Part shown: positions 40,271 to 48,635 of the stretch, piece after piece
Layout of the letters: every line of letters begins with the position of its first letter
Position numbering within the stretch: position 1 is the first letter of the stretch
Origin: an uncultured Bacilli bacterium
GTDB taxonomy: Bacteria; Bacillota_I; Bacilli_A; RF39; UBA660
NCBI GenBank assembly: GCA_910587325.1
Contig: CAJUKB010000011.1
Coordinates: forward strand, 1 to 50,111
Direction of reading: 5' to 3'
Length of the DNA stretch: 50,111 nt
Notes under the pieces: model-generated
Databases searched by the model: none
What the model was told of the DNA's origin: nothing
What the model saw: the letters and a program-made list of their open reading frames with translations, nothing else
Program-made: the position numbers and the translations under genes

Positions 40271-41743
40271 ATGGAAAGAACATTTACAGAACAAGAAATT
40301 GTAAGAAGAGAAAAGGTAGAGGCAATAAGAGAAGTTTGCAATCCTTATCCAGATCGATATGAAGTTAGTCATACTTTAAAGGAAGCAAGAACACTTTTAG
40401 ATGAAACAAAGAATGTTTCAATAGCTGGAAGAATTATTTTTATGCGTAAGATGGGAAAATTAAGTTTTATCCGCATTCGTGATTTAGAAGGGGATATGCA
40501 ATTAGAATTTAAAATAGATACGGTAGGAGAAGAAAACTATAATTTCTTTAAAAAACAAATCGATACAGGAGATTTTATTGGAGCAAAAGGAGAAATTTTT
40601 ACTACTCAAACTGGAGAAAAAACGTTAAGAGTACAAAGTTTTGTGTTCTTAGGAAAAGCTTTAAGACCACTTCCAGAAAAATTCCATGGTTTAGCTGATC
40701 AAGAAATTAAATATCGTCAAAGATACGTTGACTTAATTATGAATGAAGATAGCAGAAAAGTATTCTTAGGTAGAAGTAAATTTTATAATTTCTTACATAA
40801 ATATTTAGCAGAACATGGTTTTTTACAAGTAGAAACGCCTATTATCCAAACGGCAGTGTGTGGTGCAAGTGCTAAACCATTTTATACGCATCATAACGCT
40901 TTAGATTTAGATTGTAATTTAAGAATTGCTCCGGAAACGTATTTGAAACAATGTATTGCTGCGGGATTTAATCGTGTATATGAGGTTTCAAAATGTTTTC
41001 GGAATGAAGGGATGGATTCTGAGCATCTACAAGAATTTACCCAAGTAGAATGGTATGCTTCTTATTGGAATTATGAAGATAATATCAAGTTTTATACAGG
41101 ATTTATTAAAGAACTTTTAATGGAACTTGTAGGTACTACTAAAATAGAGTATCAAGATCTTACTTTGGATTTTGGAAAAGAAACTTGGGATAGAATTAAT
41201 TATTGTGAAGAAATGGAGAAAGTTTTAGGGTTTGATTTTCTATCAATCGAAGAACCAAGTATTTTAAAAGAAAAAATTATTGCTGCTGGGATTTTTACAG
41301 ATGAGGAACTAGCAGACTATAAATCATTAAGTCAAATTATTGATTTTGTATATAAGAAAAAAATTCGTGCCAATATTGTAGATCCAACAATTATATATAA
41401 TTATCCAAGTGTTTTAATCCCGCTTGCAAGAAGAAATGACGAAGATCCTAGAAGAATAGATGTTTTCCAAGTGGTAGCAGCAGGAACAGAGTTATGTAAA
41501 GCCTATTCTGAACTTGTAAATCCTTTAGAACAACGTGAAGCATTTGAAGGACAATTAAAAGCGAAGCTACAAGGGGATGAGGAGACAATGGACTTAGATG
41601 AAGATTTCTTACTTGCAATGGAACAAGGGATGCCACCAATTTCTGGTCTTGGCTTTGGAATTGATCGTTTAATGATGCTTATTTATAATGTTTCTTCTGT
41701 TAGAGATGTTGTATTATTTCCACTTATGAAACCAAAAGAGTAG
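40271..41743 (+). CDS. lysS: Lysyl-tRNA synthetase, class II
   Basis: LysRS charges tRNA-Lys with lysine using ATP. The 490-residue protein has the N-terminal OB-fold anticodon-binding domain (about 45-145) and class II motif 2 (FRNEGMDSEHLQEFTQVEWY, about 240-259). Motif 3 is GLGFGIDRLMML near 458. Length is normal. GGAAGTGAAGAG precedes the ATG. No T-box leader is seen in the 28 bases between promoter and start. Confidence 0.96.
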   Translation: MERTFTEQEIVRREKVEAIREVCNPYPDRYEVSHTLKEARTLLDETKNVSIAGRIIFMRKMGKLSFIRIRDLEGDMQLEFKIDTVGEENYNFFKKQIDTGDFIGAKGEIFTTQTGEKTLRVQSFVFLGKALRPLPEKFHGLADQEIKYRQRYVDLIMNEDSRKVFLGRSKFYNFLHKYLAEHGFLQVETPIIQTAVCGASAKPFYTHHNALDLDCNLRIAPETYLKQCIAAGFNRVYEVSKCFRNEGMDSEHLQEFTQVEWYASYWNYEDNIKFYTGFIKELLMELVGTTKIEYQDLTLDFGKETWDRINYCEEMEKVLGFDFLSIEEPSILKEKIIAAGIFTDEELADYKSLSQIIDFVYKKKIRANIVDPTIIYNYPSVLIPLARRNDEDPRRIDVFQVVAAGTELCKAYSELVNPLEQREAFEGQLKAKLQGDEETMDLDEDFLLAMEQGMPPISGLGFGIDRLMMLIYNVSSVRDVVLFPLMKPKE

Positions 41744-41778
41744 TATTTTTCACAAGAATTTTATTTAAATTTTCATTT

Positions 41779-41804
41779 AAAAAAGACATAATTGTCTTTT
41801 TTTT
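41779..41804 (+). terminator. Terminator of lysS
   Basis: AAAAAAGACA (41779-41788) and TGTCTTTTTT (41793-41802) form a 10-bp stem with a 4-base loop, followed by T. An extended -10 TGCTATAAT follows at 41817-41825 for the transporter. Confidence 0.85.
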
Positions 41805-41844
41805 GCGTTATTTTGTGCTATAATTTTTGTTAGGAGGTAGAAAA

Positions 41845-43281
41845 ATGAAAAAAATAAAAAGTATGTTTGAAAAACATGACCTATTAAAAATTGCTCTATT
41901 AGCAGTTTTAGTAACTATTGTGCTTACATGGATTATTCCTGCCGGAAGTTTGTCAGGTGGAACTTACATTAAATCAGGTTTAACAAGACAAGGACTTTCT
42001 GATATTTTGTTATCGGGAGTGTATAGTGCGAATTTCTTTATTCAACAATTAATGTTCATTTTATTTGTTGGAATCTTTTATGGAGTGATTACGCATATCT
42101 CGGGATACAAAGCATTGGTTAATAAGATGGCTACAAAATTAAAAGGAAAGGAAAAAGCGTTTGTACTTGTATCTTCATTACTTATTGCATTGCTTACAAG
42201 TTTTTTAACACAAACGTATGCGATTTTAATCTTTATTCCATTTATTATTAATATTGCTAGTAAAATGAATATGGATAGAATAACAGTGTTCTTATGTACA
42301 TTCGGTTCTATGTTAATTGGTATTTTAGGGGCTACTTATGGTAGTGAAGGATTTATCTATTTTATCAATTACTTAAATTATTACCAAACAGTTTCTATTA
42401 CAGAAGAACTTGCAATACGTTTTGGAATTCTTGCTCTTGCTTTTATATTATTTAACTTCTTTACGATTCGACATATGAATAAAGCTCTTTCTAATAAAAA
42501 GAATGACGAAAAGGTTGTAGATTTATTCGTAACGGAAGAAGAAAAAAATAAAAAAGTAAAAGTATGGCCAATGGTAGTATTCTTAAGTCTAATTGCTGTA
42601 TTTGCGATTTTAGGATATGTTAATTGGAGTGAAAACTTTAATATTACGATATTTACAAAATTCCATACATGGTTAACAGAACTTGCAGTAGGAGATTATA
42701 CAATCCTTGCCTATATCTTAGGAAATAATGCAACAGCATTTGGGGCTTGGGATTTATATACTATTACCATTATTATGGCAATTGTATTATTACTAGCCAT
42801 TATTGTTTATGGTGTTAAATTTGATGATGTACTTGATAGTGCCATAGAAGGGATTAAAAAAGTAATCAAGCCACTTCTACTTTTATTACTTGTATATTCA
42901 GTATTTGTCTTTGTATATTGGTCTCCTTTTACAGTAACAATTTGTAATTGGATTACTAATTTTGCTGATGGATTTAATCCATTCTTAGCTACTATTTCTG
43001 CTGCTATATCAAGTTTCTTTCATATTGACTTTGGATTTGCCGGATATGCACTTGGTGATATTTTAACTACAACTTATGGAACATCTTTTAATATTGGAAT
43101 GGTTATCTATGTAGCCATTAATGGACTTGTACAGTTTGTTGCTCCAACTAGTGCTATAATGTTAATAGGTCTTTCTTATTTAAATATCCCATATAAAAAA
43201 TGGATAAAACACATTTGGAAATTTGCATCTTTAATGTTAGCATTCTTACTTGTGATTTTTGCCTTATTAACTTATGTTTAA
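41845..43281 (+). CDS. YfcC/DcuC-like membrane transporter
   Basis: This 478-residue protein has about 12 membrane helices in two halves, with re-entrant-like segments (GSMLIGILGATYGSEGF; VQFVAPTSAIMLIGLSYLNI). The last block, PTSAIMLIGLSYLNIPYKKW, matches the PTS-x-GLxxAxVPYxKW ending of YfcC/DcuC-type anaerobic C4-dicarboxylate and amino-acid carriers. The substrate is not clear, and arginine/ornithine or dicarboxylates are possibilities. The start ATG follows TAGGAGG. It lies between lysS and cysE, with terminators on both sides. Confidence 0.75.
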   Translation: MKKIKSMFEKHDLLKIALLAVLVTIVLTWIIPAGSLSGGTYIKSGLTRQGLSDILLSGVYSANFFIQQLMFILFVGIFYGVITHISGYKALVNKMATKLKGKEKAFVLVSSLLIALLTSFLTQTYAILIFIPFIINIASKMNMDRITVFLCTFGSMLIGILGATYGSEGFIYFINYLNYYQTVSITEELAIRFGILALAFILFNFFTIRHMNKALSNKKNDEKVVDLFVTEEEKNKKVKVWPMVVFLSLIAVFAILGYVNWSENFNITIFTKFHTWLTELAVGDYTILAYILGNNATAFGAWDLYTITIIMAIVLLLAIIVYGVKFDDVLDSAIEGIKKVIKPLLLLLLVYSVFVFVYWSPFTVTICNWITNFADGFNPFLATISAAISSFFHIDFGFAGYALGDILTTTYGTSFNIGMVIYVAINGLVQFVAPTSAIMLIGLSYLNIPYKKWIKHIWKFASLMLAFLLVIFALLTYV

Positions 43282-43317
43282 AAAAGAGTCATCTTTTATA
43301 GATGGCTTTTTCTTTGG
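43282..43317 (+). terminator. Terminator of the transporter gene
   Basis: AAAAGAGTCATC (around 43282-43293) pairs with GATGGCTTTT (43301-43310) with G-U pairs, followed by TCTTT. Confidence 0.75.
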
Positions 43318-43373
43318 TTAATTACACTTACCTATTCTTTTTAATTTCATAAAATACAGAAAGAGTTGATTTT

Positions 43374-43874
43374 ATGAAATTTATTAAGGAACAAATAGAA
43401 TTGATTAAACTTAAAGATCCCGCTTTAAAAAGCATTTGGGAAGTTTTTTTGTATCCAAGCTTTATTGTGCAAATCTATTATAAACTTGCTCATTTTTTAT
43501 ATGATCATAAGCACTACTTTTTAGCAAGATTTATATCAGAAAAAGGAAAACGAAAAACAGGAATTGAAATTCATCCGGGTGCAAAAATAGGACATAATTT
43601 GTTTATTGACCATGGTGAGTGTGTAGTCATTGGAGAAACAGTTGTTATTGGAGACAATGTTACTCTACATCATGGTGTAACTTTAGGAGGCGTAACTGAT
43701 TCTAAAGAAAAAAGACATCCAACTTTAGAAGATAATGTTTTAGTGGGAGCTCATGCCCAAATACTTGGAAATATCGTGATTGGTCAAAATGCTAAAATAG
43801 GTGCAGGGGCGGTAGTATTAAAAAGTGTTTACCCAAATACAACAGTTGTAGGAATACCTGCCAAACAAAAGTAA
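43374..43874 (+). CDS. cysE: Serine O-acetyltransferase, short form
   Basis: CysE makes O-acetylserine from serine and acetyl-CoA, the first step of cysteine synthesis. The 166-residue protein has a short N-terminal helical domain (KDPALKSIWEVFLYPSF). A left-handed beta helix of hexapeptide repeats follows (IEIHPGAKIGHNLFIDH-GECVVIGE, VTLHHGVTLGGV, KIGAGAVVLKSV). H and D of the catalytic FIDHGE are kept. It is of the short EpsC/CysE type common in Firmicutes. No cysK is adjacent. Confidence 0.92.
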   Translation: MKFIKEQIELIKLKDPALKSIWEVFLYPSFIVQIYYKLAHFLYDHKHYFLARFISEKGKRKTGIEIHPGAKIGHNLFIDHGECVVIGETVVIGDNVTLHHGVTLGGVTDSKEKRHPTLEDNVLVGAHAQILGNIVIGQNAKIGAGAVVLKSVYPNTTVVGIPAKQK

Positions 43875-43903
43875 TTGCACAACTTCACAATTCGGGTTAC
43901 AAT
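43875..43903 (+). promoter_or_regulatory. Promoter of the PH-domain gene
   Basis: TTGCAC (43875-43880) and TACAAT (43898-43903) are 17 bp apart. The transcript would start near 43910, which excludes the upstream in-frame ATG at 43875 as a start. Confidence 0.65.
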
Positions 43904-43922
43904 AAATTTAGAGGTGACTAAT

Positions 43923-44366
43923 TTGAAGTTGTTGTACGAACAAATTTTAGATTTTAAAAAACAATACCCTAAAACTGTAACTTGGAATCGTTTAAAAAAA
44001 CATTGTAGTGTCATTGAACAACATTTAAATCCAGGAGAAGAAGTGTTATATGCTTTTGTAGGACAGAAAAATGAACATCCCCTAGATTGGTTTTCTACAT
44101 GTGTTGTTGCTTTAACAAACAAAAGAATTTTACTTGGTCAAAAAAGAGTAATCGTTGGATATTCTCTAAATTCTATTACACCAGATTTATTTAACGATAT
44201 GCAAGTTTATCGTGGAATCCGTTGGGGAAAATTAACAATCGATACGGTAAAAGAAGTAATTATTTTATCAAATTTGGATAAAAGAAGTTTACCTGAAATT
44301 GAAACCAATATTTCAGAATTTATGATGAAGGAAAAACAAAAATATGCGCAAGTTAAACAAGATTAA
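43923..44366 (+). CDS. Bacterial PH-domain (YokE-like) protein
   Basis: This 147-residue soluble protein has the bacterial pleckstrin-like pattern: EEVLYAFVGQ, CVVALTNKRILLGQKRVI and DTVKEVIILSNLDKRSLPE. YokE-like PH proteins are small stress-related proteins of unknown action. The start is best placed at a TTG at 43923, six bases after GAGGTG, since the promoter lies just upstream. The last 23 bases overlap the start of the next gene. Confidence 0.75.
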   Translation: MKLLYEQILDFKKQYPKTVTWNRLKKHCSVIEQHLNPGEEVLYAFVGQKNEHPLDWFSTCVVALTNKRILLGQKRVIVGYSLNSITPDLFNDMQVYRGIRWGKLTIDTVKEVIILSNLDKRSLPEIETNISEFMMKEKQKYAQVKQD

Positions 44367-45456
44367 GAAAAAAAATGTTTTTCTTTTTTTGCTACTGTTA
44401 CTTATTTTATTTTATGGAGTTTTTCATAGTAAAAGCTATGAAGTAGAATATACTTTAAATGATGTACAGATTAAAGAACACTTTGATAAAAAAGAGAAAT
44501 TATATGAATTCCATTTTCAAACAAAAGAAAAAGAATTCTTTATTCGCATTTATCATAAGTTCATTCAATCAAAACAGTTAGTGAATGATGTAGAGATTAA
44601 AGAAAAAGAGAATACTCTTTGTATAATTCCAAAATCTTCTAAATTAGATATAGAACCTTTATGCATGCAAAACGAAGAATATATTAGTTTTCATTTAATT
44701 GAGGATGAAGAAATCATTCCCCCATTTTTAAAAAAGGAAATTTCTTATGAAGAAAAAACATATAAAAATATGACTTTATATGCTTTAAATAACGCAAAAT
44801 ACTATATTTGGAATTACGAAGGTTTTGATATTATTACCAATAAAGAACAAAAATCAATTTCTTTATTTAAGGAAGATATTTATAATATTCCCTTAGCAAT
44901 ACAAGTAGGCAAAAATATAGTAATAGCAGACTATGATAGTAAATATGCTTTTCAAAAATTTTATGTAATTAATACTCAAAAAGATAAATTACGTGAAATT
45001 GCATTAGAAAAAGAAATTTCTTACGATACTTATTTTTTAGGAACATCTTCTAAAAGGGCGTATTTGGTAGATAAGAAAAATAAAGTAGAGTATGAGATTT
45101 ATCCAAAGCGTTTATTAATTGAAAACATTACCAATAATAATCAAGGGCGTATATTAACAAATGGGGAATGGGAAGCTATTAACATGAATGTGTTAGCAAG
45201 TAATGAAATGTATTTTACTTACGAAGAAAATACAACTTTTAAAATAGAAGATAATCAGTTATATAAAGTACAAGGGGATTATAAAACAAGAATCTCCAAT
45301 TATAATGTTAAAGAAATTGTTTCTACAAAAGAAGATACTGTTTATTATTTAGTTGACGAAAAACTTTATTACTATAATGCTCGCGATGGAGAAGTATTAA
45401 CAATTCGTAATTTTGAGTGGAATTTTAATTATAAGAATATGATTTATATTGTTTAA
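44344..45456 (+). CDS. Membrane-anchored hypothetical protein
   Basis: This 370-residue protein begins with a basic stretch and one membrane helix (VFLFLLLLLILFYGVF, about 12-27). About 340 residues outside the cell follow, rich in short beta-strand-like segments (TYKNMTLYALNNAKYYIWNY, KIEDNQLYKVQGDYKTRISN). Repeated Y-x-Y strands hint at a beta-propeller-like fold, but no repeat could be fixed. The start overlaps the PH-domain gene by 23 bases, so expression is coupled. Function unknown. Confidence 0.55.
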   Translation: MRKLNKIKKKNVFLFLLLLLILFYGVFHSKSYEVEYTLNDVQIKEHFDKKEKLYEFHFQTKEKEFFIRIYHKFIQSKQLVNDVEIKEKENTLCIIPKSSKLDIEPLCMQNEEYISFHLIEDEEIIPPFLKKEISYEEKTYKNMTLYALNNAKYYIWNYEGFDIITNKEQKSISLFKEDIYNIPLAIQVGKNIVIADYDSKYAFQKFYVINTQKDKLREIALEKEISYDTYFLGTSSKRAYLVDKKNKVEYEIYPKRLLIENITNNNQGRILTNGEWEAINMNVLASNEMYFTYEENTTFKIEDNQLYKVQGDYKTRISNYNVKEIVSTKEDTVYYLVDEKLYYYNARDGEVLTIRNFEWNFNYKNMIYIV

Positions 45457-45479
45457 GAAGATATATTTCTTCTTTTTTT
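45455..45479 (+). terminator. Terminator
   Basis: AAGAAGA (45455-45461) pairs with TCTTCTT (45468-45474), then T. Confidence 0.75.
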
Positions 45480-45583
45480 GAAATGTTTTGTCGAAATACT
45501 AAACCTAATTAAATTCTTTGTAATAGCAACTTGATTAAGAAATTCGTGCCAAAATGAAAAGTAAGAGTAAAATATAATATGCG

Positions 45584-45680
45584 TTGACACGTGTTTTTTT
45601 GATATGATACTATGTTTGAAAGTGAAGCAAGTTGGTCGTAAAAAAGAATTGAACTTATTGTAAAAAATAGGTTCTTTTTT
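45584..45680 (+). ncRNA. Candidate small RNA or attenuated leader
   Basis: TTGACA (45584-45589) and TACTAT (45608-45613, 18 bp) form a good promoter. About 30 bases after the likely start, GAACTTATT (45651-45659) pairs with AATAGGTTC (45666-45674), followed by six T: an intrinsic terminator. The product would be a 60-nt RNA, or a leader that stops most transcription before the gene at 45746. The region 45480-45583 contains TTTTGTCGAAAT, also present on the minus strand at 38084-38095, and nothing else I can name. Confidence 0.55.
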
Positions 45681-45745
45681 GTTTTTTGAGATATTAACTA
45701 TTTTCTAAAACTAGGATATAGTGTAGTAGGGAGGTAAGATAGTTT

Positions 45746-46309
45746 ATGGAAATAGAATCAAAGAATAGAGATTATGAATTTGAAGCGGATTTAGAAAATC
45801 ATTCTTTAGGAAATCAAAATGTATATAGACTACATTATCTAGATTATCATAGAATAGGTGAAAGTTATGGTATGAGGCCGAATAATGTGAGTGTAATGGA
45901 TTTTTATTTTCAGCCTTTTTTGCTTCCTAATAAGATGAGTCGAGAAGAATCTTTTAAAGTTCTATCTTATTTAACAGATTATATTGAAAAAGAAAAACAT
46001 TTACTTCCATGTTCTTTGAATAGTGTTGCAATTCTTGACGAAATCCTTGAATTAGATAGATTATTTTTTGTAAAACTAAATACTTCCTATGATAAATGTA
46101 GTAATGAGGTTATAGATTTATTTACTGTAACAGGAAGAATATTATTGTTTAAACAGAGTGAATATTATTCAAAATATTTTGAATGGTATACTGAGAATGT
46201 TACGCTTGAAGAAGTAAAGACTATTTATGAAAAATGTGGTATGGAATTTACGGATGTGCTAAAAAAACAAGAAGAACAAGATTTAATGTTAGAATTAACC
46301 AAAAAGTAA
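45746..46309 (+). CDS. Hypothetical protein
   Basis: I do not recognise this 187-residue acidic soluble protein. It starts with a charged stretch (MEIESKNRDYEFEADLEN). Its middle has strands and helices (MDFYFQPFLLPNKMSREESF, KVLSYLTDYIEKEKHLLPCS), and it ends in a helical charged tail. GGGAGG precedes the ATG. Transcription probably comes from the promoter at 45584 through the terminator-like hairpin, so the gene may be attenuated. Confidence 0.5.
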   Translation: MEIESKNRDYEFEADLENHSLGNQNVYRLHYLDYHRIGESYGMRPNNVSVMDFYFQPFLLPNKMSREESFKVLSYLTDYIEKEKHLLPCSLNSVAILDEILELDRLFFVKLNTSYDKCSNEVIDLFTVTGRILLFKQSEYYSKYFEWYTENVTLEEVKTIYEKCGMEFTDVLKKQEEQDLMLELTKK

Positions 46310-46325
46310 TCTAAAACATATTTGA

Positions 46326-46352
46326 ACCATTTTTTTCGCCTAGCATACTTTA
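46326..46352 (+). promoter_or_regulatory. Sigma-K-like promoter of the LysM gene
   Basis: AC (46326-46327) and CATACTTTA (46344-46352) are separated by 16 bp, an exact fit to the late mother-cell pattern AC-N16-CATAnnnTA. The transcript would start near 46360, about 10 bases before the ATG. TATACT overlaps it, so sigma-A use cannot be excluded. Confidence 0.5.
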
Positions 46353-46368
46353 TACTAGGAGTGATGAT

Positions 46369-46821
46369 ATGTACGATAAATATTCTTTAAAAAATGGAGA
46401 AACTTTAAATCATGTTGCCAAAAGATTTAATACAAACGTTGATGTTTTAAAAAGCATTAATAACATTTATTATGATGAACAAGTACGTGCGGGAATGGAT
46501 GTGATTGTTCCAAAAACCCCAGAAAATTATTTTAATTATTATGTGATTGAAAAAGGAGACACTTTATACGAAATTGGTAGAAAATATAATATGAATCCTG
46601 AACTACTTGCAAGTATGAATGGTCTTGAGCTAGATGATTTTATTTATCCTAATCAAGAAATATTAATCCCCAAAAGTGGGTACAGTTATTATATAACTAA
46701 AGAGGGAGATACTTTAGAAACTGTTTCGGATACGTTTAAAATCACACAAGAAAAACTAATGGAAAACAATCCGACAATCTATTTGCTTGCCGGACAAATT
46801 TTGGCGAAAAAGAGTAAATAA
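46369..46821 (+). CDS. Triple-LysM protein, probable spore coat or cortex-associated
   Basis: This 150-residue protein consists of three LysM domains: YSLKNGETLNHVAKRFNTN (1-46), YYVIEKGDTLYEIGRKYNMN (about 54-98) and YYITKEGDTLETVSDTFKIT (about 102-148). LysM domains bind GlcNAc of peptidoglycan. There is no signal peptide, so it stays in the cell that makes it. Cytosolic LysM proteins of spore formers, such as SafA, act from the mother cell at the spore surface. The sigma-K-like promoter agrees with this. GGAGTGATG precedes the start. Confidence 0.8.
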   Translation: MYDKYSLKNGETLNHVAKRFNTNVDVLKSINNIYYDEQVRAGMDVIVPKTPENYFNYYVIEKGDTLYEIGRKYNMNPELLASMNGLELDDFIYPNQEILIPKSGYSYYITKEGDTLETVSDTFKITQEKLMENNPTIYLLAGQILAKKSK

Positions 46822-46850
46822 AATAGGTTTGCTTCCTATTTTTTTTGTGT
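46821..46850 (+). terminator. Terminator of the LysM gene
   Basis: AAATAGG (46821-46827) pairs with CCTATTT (46835-46841), followed by T. Confidence 0.8.
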
Positions 46851-46882
46851 TATGATTAATAATAGAGAAAAGGGGATTAAAA

Positions 46883-48490
46883 ATGATACTAAAAAAACCT
46901 TACGCTTTTTTAATCAAACATTTTCGTATAATTCATTTGTTGCTTCTTGTGCCTATTGGGTATCTGATTAGCAAAACATTTCGCGTGGCAGCCTTTTTTA
47001 GAACCTATGTAAGCAACAACTATACAACTAATATTTTGAATATTGCTGCTGAACATATCAGTTTTTATATGTATTTGGCGGTTTTAATAATTATTGGAGT
47101 TGTCCTTGCTATTTACTATTTAATGCGTCAAAAAAAGAAATCTACTAAGTTATACTTCTTTATTCTACTTTACTATATTGTTCTTTTTGTTTTAATAGGA
47201 GTTACTTATAGTATTTTAAGTAATATGGAGCATAATTTGATTACAGCACAAACGGCAAGAGCGTATCGTGATGTATCTGTTGTCATTTGTTTACCGCAGT
47301 ATTTCTTCTTTATTTATACTTTAATAAGAGGTATTGGTTTTGATATTAAAAAATTTGATTTTGCAAATGACTTAAAAGACTTAGAAATTACCGATATTGA
47401 TAATGAAGAATTTGAATTTTCTTTAAATGTGGAAGGCTATAAAGCCAAACGAACCTTCAGGCGTTTTTTACGAGAAACTAAATATTATATTTTAGAGAAT
47501 ACCTTTATTTTTAGTTGTATTTTGGCTGTCTTTATAATATTTATTGGAACAGCTTTATATCTGAATTATGGAGTATATAATAAAACTTATCATATGAGTG
47601 ATAAAATGACGCATAATTATTTTAATATTCAAATTACAGATAGTATCGTAACCAATTTAGGATTAAATGGAAATGTTATAACAGAAGGAAAATACTATTT
47701 AGTTTTACAACTCCAAATAGAAAATCGTACGAACTATAGTCAAGAGTTAGATTATACGAATTTTCGTTTAGTGTTAAATGGTAAAAATATATATCCAACG
47801 CTAGATAGAGGGGAATTTTTTATTGATTATGGAATTCCTTATAAGCAAGAAAAAATTAAATCCAAAGCAAAAGATTATTATGTTTTGGTGTATGAAATTG
47901 ATGAGGCAGAACTCACAAATGAATATACCATTAAAATACTAGAAAGTATTGATTACAAAGTAGGAGAAATAGCGGCAAAGTATAAAAATATAGTGTTAAA
48001 TCCTCCAAAAGTAAGTGAGATTAAGGAAGAAGAAGTTTTAACAACGGATAAAATTGCTAATTTAAGAAAATCAACTTTGGGTTTAACAACTTTTAAAGTG
48101 AATTCTTATCAATTTCGAAATAGTTATACGTATGATTATGATTATTGCTATAGTGAGAATCGTTGTACAAAGTTAAAAGATAAAATTACAACTAATCTTT
48201 CTGGTACAATCGAAAAAACAACTTTGCTTATTTTAGGAATGGACTATAGTTTGGATGAAGGCTCTATATTTAAAAGTGTCATTCGAACAGAGGAAGAATT
48301 TTTTAATCAATTTTTTTCCTTACGCTATCAAAAAGATGGAAGCACAAAAATTGTTTCTTTAACAAATCGAACAACAAAGAATATGCAAAATACTTTAGCT
48401 TTTGAAACAAGACAAGAAGTATTAGATGCAGATGTTATTGAGTTATTACTTACTGTACGAAATCATCGTTATGTATTTAAATTAAAATAA
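46883..48490 (+). CDS. Hypothetical multi-pass membrane protein
   Basis: The 535-residue protein has about five membrane helices: four in the first 155 residues (IIHLLLLVPIGYLI; YLAVLIIIGVVLAIYYLM; FFILLYYIVLFVLIGV; VVICLPQYFFFIYTLI) and one near 210-230 (FIFSCILAVFIIFIGTALYL). A long extracellular part follows whose first section (YYLVLQLQIENRTNYSQELD, FRLVLNGKNIYPT) resembles the immunoglobulin-like fold of DUF4352-type domains. A cytosolic loop separates helices four and five. Function unknown. An extended -10, TGTTATGAT, lies upstream. Confidence 0.6.
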   Translation: MILKKPYAFLIKHFRIIHLLLLVPIGYLISKTFRVAAFFRTYVSNNYTTNILNIAAEHISFYMYLAVLIIIGVVLAIYYLMRQKKKSTKLYFFILLYYIVLFVLIGVTYSILSNMEHNLITAQTARAYRDVSVVICLPQYFFFIYTLIRGIGFDIKKFDFANDLKDLEITDIDNEEFEFSLNVEGYKAKRTFRRFLRETKYYILENTFIFSCILAVFIIFIGTALYLNYGVYNKTYHMSDKMTHNYFNIQITDSIVTNLGLNGNVITEGKYYLVLQLQIENRTNYSQELDYTNFRLVLNGKNIYPTLDRGEFFIDYGIPYKQEKIKSKAKDYYVLVYEIDEAELTNEYTIKILESIDYKVGEIAAKYKNIVLNPPKVSEIKEEEVLTTDKIANLRKSTLGLTTFKVNSYQFRNSYTYDYDYCYSENRCTKLKDKITTNLSGTIEKTTLLILGMDYSLDEGSIFKSVIRTEEEFFNQFFSLRYQKDGSTKIVSLTNRTTKNMQNTLAFETRQEVLDADVIELLLTVRNHRYVFKLK

Positions 48491-48518
48491 AGCATTAAAT
48501 TAGTGCTTTGTTTTTGTT
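48489..48518 (+). terminator. Terminator of the membrane gene
   Basis: AAAGCA (48489-48494) pairs with TGCTTT (48504-48509), followed by GTTTTT. Between here and the IS, AATCTAA/TTAGATT forms another short inverted repeat. Confidence 0.6.
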
Positions 48519-48635
48519 ACAAAAGTTTTAAAAATGAAAATCTAAGATTAGCTTTTAGATTATACATCTAAAAAATAGAAAAGTATTAAACCAAACCGTA
48601 TGAATACGTCACAATAAGTGAAAAATTATTAAAAA

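Noticed and set aside
39921..40283. Minus-strand reading frame of 120 codons
   Set aside because: It mirrors the Glu/Lys coiled-coil gene (Ser/Phe runs) and crosses the lysS promoter.
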